A DNA stretch of 64,000 nt. Origin: Bacteroidia bacterium (GTDB lineage Bacteria; Bacteroidota; Bacteroidia; B-17B0; Aurantibacillaceae). Position 1 is the first letter of the stretch. Each line of letters starts with the position of its first letter. Below the pieces are notes generated by a model. That model did not search any database, was not told where the DNA came from, and worked only from the letters and a program-made list of their open reading frames with translations. Of the stretch, positions 36,031 to 45,600 are shown piece by piece. The translations under genes were made by a program, and so were the position numbers. The stretch is from contig JAEUTQ010000012.1 of assembly GCA_016787445.1 (NCBI GenBank), positions 124,001 through 188,000 on the forward strand. Reading direction: 5' to 3'.

Positions 36031-38913
36031 ATGAAATATATATATAGTATAATATTTGTTTTAATTGCGACAATCTCATTGAATGCTCAAAGCGTATTCA
36101 ATTCTAGTGGATTTTGTTTTGGCACAGCAGAATATCCCTCTTTAACAGGTGGTTTTTGGTCAAAATCAATTGTTGAAGATTTTGATGGTGATACAAAGAA
36201 AGATTTTATGTCGTTGCATTTTACAATCAATGATATAGAAGTTTACCGTTTTACAGGCAGCACTTCTCCATCATTTACTTTGGATTATACCAATCCCATT
36301 CCAACACCGAATTATTATAATGGAGTGAATTTTGCTGTTGGGGATTTTGACGCTGATGGCAAAAAAGATTTTGCAGTAATTGATACCAGTTTTTCAATTT
36401 CTATTTACAAAAACATTAGTACGTTAGGTGCAATTAGTTTTACTAACGTAACCAATTTTATTTGTAAGGTTCCTGCAGGGCCACAGTACGTTTCACCTGC
36501 AGTACACTTGGAAGCCGGAGATTTTGACGGTAATGGAAATGTTGACCTGGTTATATTTGCTTACGATCAAAACGCAGCGATTGGCACCATAGGTTATAAA
36601 ATTAAGTTTGTGCCCAATAATGGCGGCTTAGTTTTCAATACAACTAATCCTGTTTATACCGGATTCAATTCAAAGAGCATTAAGGATATTGGCGGTCAAT
36701 TCGAGTATGCCATGGAGGATTTAAATGGAGATTCCAAAAAGGATTTTGTAGTAGCCTTTCATTCATTTTCTGGCAATGATACATTATCCATTTTAAGAAA
36801 CAACAGTACCCCGGGTTCTTTTGCACTTACGGAAATAAAAATGCCGGTGACCGGTAATCAAGGTAACTACATTAAACGTGTTTATATAAAGGATATGAAC
36901 GCTGACGCAAAACCGGATATTATGAGTTTGTTTGAAAATGCAGCCGGACAACAATCTATCTGTTTTCAAAATGCAACATCAACACCTTATGTATATAGCG
37001 TTGTACCTACAAATTACAATTTACCGGTAGGAGGTACTTGTGAGTATTTTCAGATAGATGATTTAAATAATGATGGTAAAAATGAGTTAATTGGCCGATC
37101 CAGCTCAGGAGGAATTAATTTATATATTGGTAAAACTACTTCACACCCTTATTTTGATACAGTAACTTACACTCTGCCTTATTGGGTTGGTCCGCAGTTT
37201 ACACACATTTATGACTTTAATGGGAACGGCTATAAGGATTTTATATTCAATCCGGGTAATGTAGATGGAGGTGATTCCCAGCTTCAATATGTTACCAACC
37301 ACTCTTACTCACTTTCTATCGCACCTTCAAATCCAAGTTTCTGCAATCCGGATTCTGTGAAATTAACTACAAATACAAACTATACGAATGTGATTAATTA
37401 TAGCTGGTCAAACGGCGATACAACTTCATATTCATGGATTAACACTACCGGATCTGTTTGGGTAACCTATTCAATTAATTTTTCTTATAGTTCCGTTTGT
37501 TATATAAAATCAGATACAATTACAGTAAATGGATATAATCCTACACCTTTAACAACAACAGCTGTTACCGGCTTAGTTTGCTCTAATGCGCCTGTAACTC
37601 TGAATGCAAATGGTGCTATAACTTATACTTGGCAGCCCGGTAATTATAATGGTGCTTCTCCGGTAGTAAATCCGCCTGCAAATTCATATACTGTTTATGG
37701 CACGGATGCTAACGGTTGTAATACAAGTACAACCATGTCGCTAAATGTTATAAGTGCACCAACAGTGGCGATAAGTTCTAATACTCCAACAATTTGCCAG
37801 GGAACTATTGCTGTTCTTACCGCATCCGGAGCGGCAACCTATACGTTACAACCCGGTTCACAAACAGGATCTTCTTTTTCCGTAAATCCTTTAATTGCGA
37901 CTACCTATACGATTAATGGTGAATCAACGAATGGCTGTAAAGACGATGAAGTAATCACTATTAATGTTAATCCAGCTCCAACTATCTCAGCCAATCTTAC
38001 CGGTACAACTATTTGTAGCGGACAAAGCATAGGTTTAAACGCTTCGGGGGGAGTTAATTATTTATGGTTGCCGGGTAATTTAATTGGATCAACGCATACT
38101 GTTTCGCCATCCTCTACAATAACCTATACAGTATTCGGAATTGATGCCATTGGATGTGGTAATTTCGATTTGGTTAATGTAACGGTCGTTAACACTCCTA
38201 CATTATCGGTTACAAGTTCCAGCAATACAGTTTGTAAAGATGATATGGTAACGCTAAACGCAAGCGGTGCCGGTACTTATACGTGGGAGCCGGGTGGCTA
38301 TACAGGTGCTTCGGTAGGAATTTACGTCAGTGCTAATACGGTGTTTACTGTCACCGGATCATTAGTAGCAGGATGTGATGCAGTTGATTTTATCACTGTA
38401 AACGTTTGGCCTAGTAACTTTAATGCTGTAGCTTCCTCAACTACTATTTGTAACGGACAATCGGTAACCTTATCTGCAACAGGCGCCATCACTTATACGT
38501 GGAGTAATGGAAGTAATGATTCCACTATTGTTGTTAGTCCGGTTACTGCGGAAACCTTTATGATTGATGCCATCGATTCGTACGGTTGCAAATTTGTTCA
38601 AGCGATTAGTGTGGAAGTAGATCCAATTTGTGCAATTACAGTGTTTAATGGTTTAACACCAAACGGTGATGGAAAAAATGATGTTTTCTTTATTAAGAAC
38701 ATTGATCAGTATCCCGGTAATATGGTTCGCATATACAATCGATGGGGTCAAGTGATTTTTGAAACTGAAAACTATGATAATGTAAATAGAAAATGGGATG
38801 GTAGTATGTACAATAATGGAGTGAATGCTCCGGCAGGAACATATTATTATTTAATCGATTTAAAAAATGGTAAAGAACTATTAAAGGGATATATAGAACT
38901 AACATTGAAATAA
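36031..38913 (+). CDS. Secreted FG-GAP/Ig-like repeat protein with T9SS type B sorting domain
   Basis: 960 residues, 3 bases after the previous stop. Signal peptide ends SLNAQ. Residues about 35-415 hold FG-GAP/VCBS-type repeats with calcium-binding-like loops (VGDFDADGKKDFAV, AGDFDGNGNVDLVI, DLNNDGKNELIG, DFNGNGYKDFIF), expected to form a propeller. Residues about 430-860 contain five or six Ig-like modules with paired Cys and the LxASGAxTYTW pattern. The last 90 residues are a type B sorting domain nearly identical in plan to that of the gene before (NGLTPNGDGKNDVFFI, NRWGQVIFE, GTYYYLIDL). A surface adhesin or lectin-like protein secreted through T9SS. Confidence 0.9.
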   Translation: MKYIYSIIFVLIATISLNAQSVFNSSGFCFGTAEYPSLTGGFWSKSIVEDFDGDTKKDFMSLHFTINDIEVYRFTGSTSPSFTLDYTNPIPTPNYYNGVNFAVGDFDADGKKDFAVIDTSFSISIYKNISTLGAISFTNVTNFICKVPAGPQYVSPAVHLEAGDFDGNGNVDLVIFAYDQNAAIGTIGYKIKFVPNNGGLVFNTTNPVYTGFNSKSIKDIGGQFEYAMEDLNGDSKKDFVVAFHSFSGNDTLSILRNNSTPGSFALTEIKMPVTGNQGNYIKRVYIKDMNADAKPDIMSLFENAAGQQSICFQNATSTPYVYSVVPTNYNLPVGGTCEYFQIDDLNNDGKNELIGRSSSGGINLYIGKTTSHPYFDTVTYTLPYWVGPQFTHIYDFNGNGYKDFIFNPGNVDGGDSQLQYVTNHSYSLSIAPSNPSFCNPDSVKLTTNTNYTNVINYSWSNGDTTSYSWINTTGSVWVTYSINFSYSSVCYIKSDTITVNGYNPTPLTTTAVTGLVCSNAPVTLNANGAITYTWQPGNYNGASPVVNPPANSYTVYGTDANGCNTSTTMSLNVISAPTVAISSNTPTICQGTIAVLTASGAATYTLQPGSQTGSSFSVNPLIATTYTINGESTNGCKDDEVITINVNPAPTISANLTGTTICSGQSIGLNASGGVNYLWLPGNLIGSTHTVSPSSTITYTVFGIDAIGCGNFDLVNVTVVNTPTLSVTSSSNTVCKDDMVTLNASGAGTYTWEPGGYTGASVGIYVSANTVFTVTGSLVAGCDAVDFITVNVWPSNFNAVASSTTICNGQSVTLSATGAITYTWSNGSNDSTIVVSPVTAETFMIDAIDSYGCKFVQAISVEVDPICAITVFNGLTPNGDGKNDVFFIKNIDQYPGNMVRIYNRWGQVIFETENYDNVNRKWDGSMYNNGVNAPAGTYYYLIDLKNGKELLKGYIELTLK

Positions 38914-38922
38914 GAAGTGAAT

Positions 38923-39867
38923 ATGAAGAAGAACTTAATTTTAATTTTGATTATTACTACTGTAAGCACCTTTGCTCAGCAAGACCCACAATACAGTTTG
39001 TATCAGTTTAATCAATTGGTAATAAATCCGGGTTACACGGGAGCGCGCGATGCTATTGCAATTGTTGCAGATGTAAGAAAGCAATGGGCCGGAATTGATG
39101 GCGCCCCAACCACGGCAGCTTTCAGTGTGCATAGTCCGATTATGAATAATAAGCTAGGTGTAGGCTTAAATATTGTAAGCGATAAAATCGGAGCGAAAAC
39201 AGTTAGCGCATTTTATGGTAACATTTCTTATATCTTAAAGATTGGAAATACTACAAAGTTAGCTTTTGGAGCACGCGCAGGCTATGCTATGTATAAATTC
39301 AATTTTAATGAAGTAAAGTATAAGGATGCCGATGAAACAGCGTATACAGATTTAAATAATGCCAATAAGGGTTCATTGGATGTTGATGCCGGATTATATC
39401 TGCGTACAAATAAATTCTTTGTTGGCTTAAGTGCCACTCACTTAAATAACGGTCAGATTTATAAAGGAAATTTTCAGGCTCTAGATACCAATGGAGTTAC
39501 CAATGATTATTCGGTGAGTTATGTGTTGCGCCCTCATATGTTCTTAACAATGGGATATTCTTTTGTTATCAATGAAAACTTTTTGTTCGCTCCTTCACTG
39601 ATGGTGAAAACCGTTAGAGGAAGAACAAGTACAGATTTAAACTTGAATTTCTTTGTAGCAAAGCGTGTTTGGTTAGGAGGATTTATTCGTCAGGGTTATG
39701 GTTTTGGAGCATTATTTCAGGTGTATGCCACCAAGCAATTACGTATAGGTTATGCGTTTGACGCAGGCCTAGGAAAACAAAGAGTTTTAGGTAGTGCACA
39801 TGAAATCATGCTTGGTTTTGATTTTGGAAAGTATAAATCAAAAATGGTGTCACCACGTACTTTATAA
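38923..39867 (+). CDS. PorP/SprF-family T9SS outer-membrane protein
   Basis: 314 residues from ATG 38923; a GTG six bases earlier is less likely. Signal peptide ends VSTFAQ, then QDPQYSLYQFNQLVINPGYTGAR, the family hallmark. VRKQWAGIDGAPTT, HSPIMNNKLGVGLNIVSD and many alternating beta strands of an outer-membrane barrel follow. PorP/SprF proteins help export or anchor type B T9SS cargo; SprF serves the SprB adhesin of Flavobacterium. It directly follows two type B cargo genes, so it is probably dedicated to them. The same operon continues to the OmpA-like gene after 41 bases. Confidence 0.93.
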   Translation: MKKNLILILIITTVSTFAQQDPQYSLYQFNQLVINPGYTGARDAIAIVADVRKQWAGIDGAPTTAAFSVHSPIMNNKLGVGLNIVSDKIGAKTVSAFYGNISYILKIGNTTKLAFGARAGYAMYKFNFNEVKYKDADETAYTDLNNANKGSLDVDAGLYLRTNKFFVGLSATHLNNGQIYKGNFQALDTNGVTNDYSVSYVLRPHMFLTMGYSFVINENFLFAPSLMVKTVRGRTSTDLNLNFFVAKRVWLGGFIRQGYGFGALFQVYATKQLRIGYAFDAGLGKQRVLGSAHEIMLGFDFGKYKSKMVSPRTL

Positions 39868-39908
39868 AAAAATAATATTACAATTTTAAAAATAGAAACA
39901 GAGATTAT

Positions 39909-42590
39909 ATGAGTAGGAAGTTCTTAGTAATAGTTACACTGGTATTAGCAACGGGAGTTATAATGGCGCAAAAGGGTAAAGCGGATGCGTATTATTCCAA
40001 AGGATTGTATGCGAAGGCAATTCCGTTGTATGTAAAAGCATCACAAAAGAGCGGACCTGATAAGCAAGACGCATTAATTAAATTGGGTGATTGCTACCGT
40101 CTATTAAATGAATTTAAAAAGGCAGAAAGCAGTTATAAACAAGCTGTGGATCTTAAAGGTAATTTACCAGCAGACGTACATTATAATTATGGGTATGTTC
40201 TGAAAACAAACAACAATTATAATGAAGCCTTGAATCAGTTTTATGCTTATCTCGAAGAAAAACCAAATGATTCTAAAGCAAAAAATGCGATTCGTTCATG
40301 TCAGCAAATTAAATATTGGCAAACAAAGGCAATAGAATACGAAATAAAAAACGTAGAAGGCATCAATACACCACGTTCAGAGTTTAGTCCTGCAATACTC
40401 GATAATAAAATAGTATTCGTTGGCGAAAAGCAAGCTGATTTTATTGAATACCCGATTGACGAAGCAAACGGACAACCTTATATGAATGTGTTTATATCTA
40501 AAGTGGATGTAGATAAATCAAAAGGCCAAAAATCATTCAGTAGTAAAATTAATTCAAACTACCACGACGGGCCGGTTAATTTTAGTGCAGATGGTAAAAC
40601 ACTTTTGTTTACACGTGTAGAATATATCACAAAAAAGAAAGACAAGGATTTTGTGAACCGCGCGAAAATTTATTTTGCAAGCGGAAAGGGTACCAGTTGG
40701 TCAAAAATTAAACCGTTTCAATACAATAGCGATGCTTATTCTGTAGCGCATCCTTGTTTAAGCACCGACGGCAATTATTTGTTTTTTGCTTCTGATATGC
40801 CGGGCGGACAAGGCGGAAAAGATTTGTGGTATTGTAAAAAGAATGGTGATGGCTGGGATAAGCCGGTAAACTTAGGTTTTGATATTAATACAAGTGGCGA
40901 TGAAATGTTTCCTTGTATGCGTAAAGATGGAACCTTGTTCTTTTCGTCAAATGGCCTAGCCGGATTTGGAGGATTGGATATTTTCTCAGCGAAGGAAAAA
41001 GAAGGTAAATGGATTGTAAGCCGTAACGAAAGTATGTTGTTGAATAGTCAGGCTGATGATTTTTCGATTTGTTTCTTGAATGATTCAACCGGATACTTTA
41101 CTTCTAACCGTGAAGGTGGTAAGGGTAAAGATGATATTTATTGGTTTAAATACACCAATAAATACATAAGTGTTAACGGAACAATTTTGTTAACTGAAAA
41201 CATCAACGACCCCGCCAAAAATGTGAAAGTGTATTTGTTAGGTCAGGATGAGAAAAAGATGGATTCAATTCGCACCGATCAAAAAGGTTATTTCGAATTT
41301 AAAAATCTTGATTCTGATAAAAAATATTTAGCAGCGGTTGATTCGGATGATCCGATGTTTAAGGATAAGGCGCGTTTTTATATGGCAAACTCAAATGGAG
41401 TAATATCTCGTGTAACAAATAACGTTAGTGGGAATAAATACGCATTTAAGAATTTACCAATGGATCCTAATGGATTACCGGAGTTATATGCAGATGGCGA
41501 TCTTACCTTAGCGGGTAACTTATTGTTTGGTGAAAATCCAAGTAAGCCAATTAAGAATGCAAAAATCAGCATTACAAATAAATCGGGCGATGTTATCGAG
41601 ACGACAACCACAAATGAATTCGGTGCCTTTGCTTTTAGAAGCCTTCCTTCCGACCAGAATTATATCATTAGTTTAGAAGAGTCGGATTTGGAATTCCCTT
41701 CTAATACTAAAATTACTTTAACCAATAAAAGCGGAAAGGAAATTAAAAGCTTCTTTACCGGTCAGGGTAAGTTTAAGTTTAATGTGTTAGCAAGTGAAAA
41801 AGTGATGTTAACAGATCTGGATGTAAGCGATGCTGATTTAATCATGCAGCTTTATGGTTATGTTTATGATCAGGATAAAAAACCGTTTGGTAATGCAAAA
41901 CTCAAATTATATAATACAAATAATGAACTCAACCAGACTATTACAACGGATGGAAACGGTAAGTTCGAGTTTAAAAACCTGAAGGCAAACTTAGATTATT
42001 TATTCGATGTGGATGAATCTGATTCTCGTTTAGCAAATATCAAGAAGTTATACATCGCAGATAACAAAGGAAGAATTTATAAAGAGCTCATCAAAACTTT
42101 AAAAGGAAAGTTTGAGTTTAAAGTATTGTCGGTTGATAAAGTGGCTATGGGAGAATATACAGTTGATGATCCATGGTTACAGGTTTTAGAAATGAAGAAC
42201 AAAGCCAAACAGGATAGTATTAATTCAATTACCATTGTAGAAAACATTCTATATGCTTTCGGTGACCATAAATACGATGCAGCCGGACAAAAAGTATTGG
42301 ATAAGGTAATTGCTGTAATGTTATCAAATCCGAACTTAATGGTTGAATTGAGTTCTCATACCGATTCTCGCAGTAGTGATCAATTTAATTTGGCATTATC
42401 TCAAAAACGCGCTAAAACAGCAGTTGATTATATGATTGCAAAGGGCGTTGATAAAAAAAGATTAAAAGCGGTGGGTTACGGCGAAACAAAACTGCTCAAT
42501 AATTGTTCTAATAATGTAGAGTGTTCGGATGAAGAACACGCAAAGAACAGACGAACCGAGTTTAAAATTGTTGAAGCGCCAAAATTATAG
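39909..42590 (+). CDS. PorE-like TPR/propeller/OmpA protein of the T9SS
   Basis: 893 residues. Signal peptide ends GVIMAQ. Domains in order: TPR helices at about 22-130 (AYYSKGLYAKAIPLY), PD40/WD40-like propeller blades at about 145-420 (GPVNFSADGKTLLFTR, SNREGGKGKDDIY), three carboxypeptidase-regulatory-like beta domains at about 420-740, and a C-terminal OmpA domain. That domain has FGDHKYDAAGQKVLD, SSHTDSRSSDQFNLALS and NRRTEF, the peptidoglycan-binding pattern. This order is that of PorE, which ties the T9SS to peptidoglycan. With the PorP/SprF protein just upstream it forms the familiar PorP-PorE pair. A terminator hairpin lies about 50 bases downstream. Confidence 0.9.
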   Translation: MSRKFLVIVTLVLATGVIMAQKGKADAYYSKGLYAKAIPLYVKASQKSGPDKQDALIKLGDCYRLLNEFKKAESSYKQAVDLKGNLPADVHYNYGYVLKTNNNYNEALNQFYAYLEEKPNDSKAKNAIRSCQQIKYWQTKAIEYEIKNVEGINTPRSEFSPAILDNKIVFVGEKQADFIEYPIDEANGQPYMNVFISKVDVDKSKGQKSFSSKINSNYHDGPVNFSADGKTLLFTRVEYITKKKDKDFVNRAKIYFASGKGTSWSKIKPFQYNSDAYSVAHPCLSTDGNYLFFASDMPGGQGGKDLWYCKKNGDGWDKPVNLGFDINTSGDEMFPCMRKDGTLFFSSNGLAGFGGLDIFSAKEKEGKWIVSRNESMLLNSQADDFSICFLNDSTGYFTSNREGGKGKDDIYWFKYTNKYISVNGTILLTENINDPAKNVKVYLLGQDEKKMDSIRTDQKGYFEFKNLDSDKKYLAAVDSDDPMFKDKARFYMANSNGVISRVTNNVSGNKYAFKNLPMDPNGLPELYADGDLTLAGNLLFGENPSKPIKNAKISITNKSGDVIETTTTNEFGAFAFRSLPSDQNYIISLEESDLEFPSNTKITLTNKSGKEIKSFFTGQGKFKFNVLASEKVMLTDLDVSDADLIMQLYGYVYDQDKKPFGNAKLKLYNTNNELNQTITTDGNGKFEFKNLKANLDYLFDVDESDSRLANIKKLYIADNKGRIYKELIKTLKGKFEFKVLSVDKVAMGEYTVDDPWLQVLEMKNKAKQDSINSITIVENILYAFGDHKYDAAGQKVLDKVIAVMLSNPNLMVELSSHTDSRSSDQFNLALSQKRAKTAVDYMIAKGVDKKRLKAVGYGETKLLNNCSNNVECSDEEHAKNRRTEFKIVEAPKL

Positions 42591-42640
42591 CTTAACGTCT
42601 TTTAACATATTAAAAAGACTTTGGCAAAATAATTGGTATG

Positions 42641-42668
42641 AAAAGCACAGATTCTTTCTGTGTTTTTT
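42641..42668 (+). terminator. Rho-independent terminator or attenuator after the PorE-like gene
   Basis: CACAGA (42646-42651) pairs with TCTGTG (42657-42662) around TTCTT, followed by six T residues; the AAAA at 42641-42644 can extend the stem. It closes the fibre/T9SS operon, or attenuates read-through into the gene starting at 42686. It lies inside the extra codons that a start at 42638 would add, arguing against that start. Confidence 0.8.
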
Positions 42669-42685
42669 ATTTAAAACTTAGTACT

Positions 42686-45600
42686 ATGAAAAAAATATTT
42701 ACAATCATTTTTGTTTTAGCTGTAGCTGAATTGTTTTCTCAGTCAATTAGCTATAAATATAATTCCTGGCGATTTGGATTAAATATAGGCGGGATGTGGC
42801 AAACATCCGACGTAAGAAGTACAGCCGGTGTTGCCGGAGGATTTACTCTTGAAAAGGGTCTTTTTGAAAAACCCGAAAACTTTTTTAGTCTGGCAATACG
42901 CGGTCGCGGTCTTTTCGGGAATACGTATGGATTAGATTCAAAACGAAATTATAATGTTTCAAATAATCCTTCTTTAAACGGAACGTATAATCCCAATATT
43001 AATTACGCCGATACAAGTTTGAAAGTGCCTTATGTGTATAATAATTATTTAACTCAGGTGAGTGAAGGTGCTCTCGAATTGCAAATCAGTTTTAATCGCT
43101 TGCGCGAGAAAACACGCGTCATCTTAAATCTTTGGGGAGGAGTAGGGATTGCTGGATTTAGAGCTAAAACAAATTTAACGAATGATGGTTTAATGTATAA
43201 TTATGCTTTAGTTGATTCTACGGGCGGTTCATCATCAATACTTTCAAGTCATAAAAACTTATTGGATAAATCATATGAGTCGTATGCCAACGGAAGTAAG
43301 CGTGGTGATTTAATTACGTTTGCTCCATCGGCAGGAATTGGATTAGGTTATCAAATATCAAGAGGATTTGCCATTGTTTATGAATACAAAATAACCTGGC
43401 CAATGGGTGCGAATGCTGATTTTATGGATGGCATTGTAGGAAAAAACAATTATTTCATTGCCGGAAGTAACGATTACTATCACTATACCGGATTGAACTT
43501 GTTATTTACATTAGGAAAAGGTAAAACCAAAACTACTTCAACTACAAATAATAATTATGTACCACCTCCAACTAATTCAATAACCACTCAACAAACAAAT
43601 ACGGTACAAACTATTACTAATACGAATGCGCAACAGGTAAATCCTCCAATTGTGAATTTTGTTAATCCATCCGTTTCTCCTTACAGTGAACAACGTTTAG
43701 AGTCGTACAATGTGTTGGCGAATGTATTCAATGTAACAAATTCATCTCAGGTTTTTGTAACTGTAAACGGGAAGCCGGTAAATAATTTTGGTTTCTCCGG
43801 TAAGGATGTAAACTTCGAAGCGTTGTTAATGCCGGGAAATAATACCATAACCGTAAAAGCAACTAACAAGGCCGGTACCGATTCTAAAACAACAATTATT
43901 AATTTATCGGGACAACCACCTCAGATTGTTTACACCAAACCTGCCGCTAATCCTTATTCAACAACTGTAGCTGAAACGGAAGTAAATGCCACCATTTATA
44001 ATGTGAAATCGAATTACGATGTAACAGTTAAGTTCAATAACTCGCCATTAAGTAATTATTCTTACAGCACATTAAACGGCCAATTCTCTGCAATGTTACC
44101 TCTTCAAAAGGGAAGTAATGTTTTAGAGATTAATGCTATAAATAAATTTGGCAGCGACAATAAATTAATGGTGATTAATTATAATCAACCAATCGCTGTT
44201 GGTACAAATACGGGTGTAACAACACGCCCTGTTAAGGTAACCATAACAAACCCTGCCACTTCACCTACCAAAGTAAATTCTCCTTCCTACAATGTTGTAT
44301 CAGTGGTTACCGGTGTAACTTCAGCTGCTCAAGTTACCGTATCATTAAATGGAGCTTCAATTCCGTTTAACTATAATGCAGGAAATGTTACTTTCCCGGT
44401 AAATCTAATGGAAGGCAATAATAGTATTGTTGTAAGCGCTAAGAATAGTGTTTCAGCCGATGCAAAATCTGTTATTATAAATTATGAGATTATTAAGAAG
44501 TCTCCACCTCCTTCAGTTGTTATAACAAATCCGCAGCCATCACCATACACTACAAGTGCATTAACTTATCTGTTTAAAGCAACAACCAATTTCATTGATA
44601 ATGCATCACAGGCGGAGGTTAAATTTAACGGCACCGTAGTAAGCAATTTTATTTACAATGCCGGTTTTATCGAATACAATGCCACACTTAATCCGAATAG
44701 TAATAATCTATTTGAAGTAAAAGTGACCAATCCAAATGGTTCTAATTCGGCAAGTGCCATTGTAAAACACGAGCAAAAGGTAATCGGACAAACAACACAA
44801 ACAATGGTTATCTGTCATCGCACAGGTAGAATTTCGTACGAGACCATAACAATTAATGTGAGTGAATGGCCGCAACATCAGGCACACGGTGACTACGAAG
44901 GTGCTTGCAAGCCGGTAAAAGATCCGGGTCAAGTTGAAGATGCGGATATTGTTATTTGCCACAACGATGGTAATGGAGGAAAACAAACAATTACAATTAA
45001 GCAAAGTCAGTGGGCACAACACCAGGCTCACGGCGACGTGCAGGGAACATGTCCTAAAGTCGTAAACGCGGAACCTGTATTTGATCCGGATATTGTGATA
45101 TGTCATATTGAGTTAACCGGACAGCCAATTACTATGACTATTAAAGAAAGTCAGTGGGCACAACATCAGTCACATGGTGATTCAAAAGGTCCTTGTCCGA
45201 AAGCAGTAGGAAATACGAATAACACAACTCCCGATCCTGATATCGTGATTTGTCATAATGATGGAAATAACGGTAAGCAAACACTGACAATTAAACAAAG
45301 TCAATGGTCACAACACCAGGCGCACGGAGATGAAATGGGAGTTTGTCCGAGAGTTGCACCTCCTGCAGAGGAAAAGAAGATAACAATTTGCCATATTCCT
45401 CCAGGAAATTCGGGTAACCCTCAAACTATTGAAATTCCTGAAAGCGCGTGGCCGGCACATCAGGCTCATGGCGACTACAAAGGTATTTGTAATACCAGTG
45501 GAAGTATGGGCGGTGGATTCCCTAACGGAAATACAGGTGGCGGCAATAATAATTCGGGAGGAGGAAACACTCCGGAAAAGAAAATAACTATTTGTCACAT

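Noticed and set aside
38917-38922. GTG at 38917 as start of the PorP/SprF gene
   Set aside because: The ATG six bases later gives a cleaner signal peptide start (MKKN) and avoids a weak codon.
44708-45106. Minus-strand frame of 132 codons opposite the first Cys/His repeats
   Set aside because: Lies wholly opposite a well-supported gene and owes its length to the repeated codon pattern.
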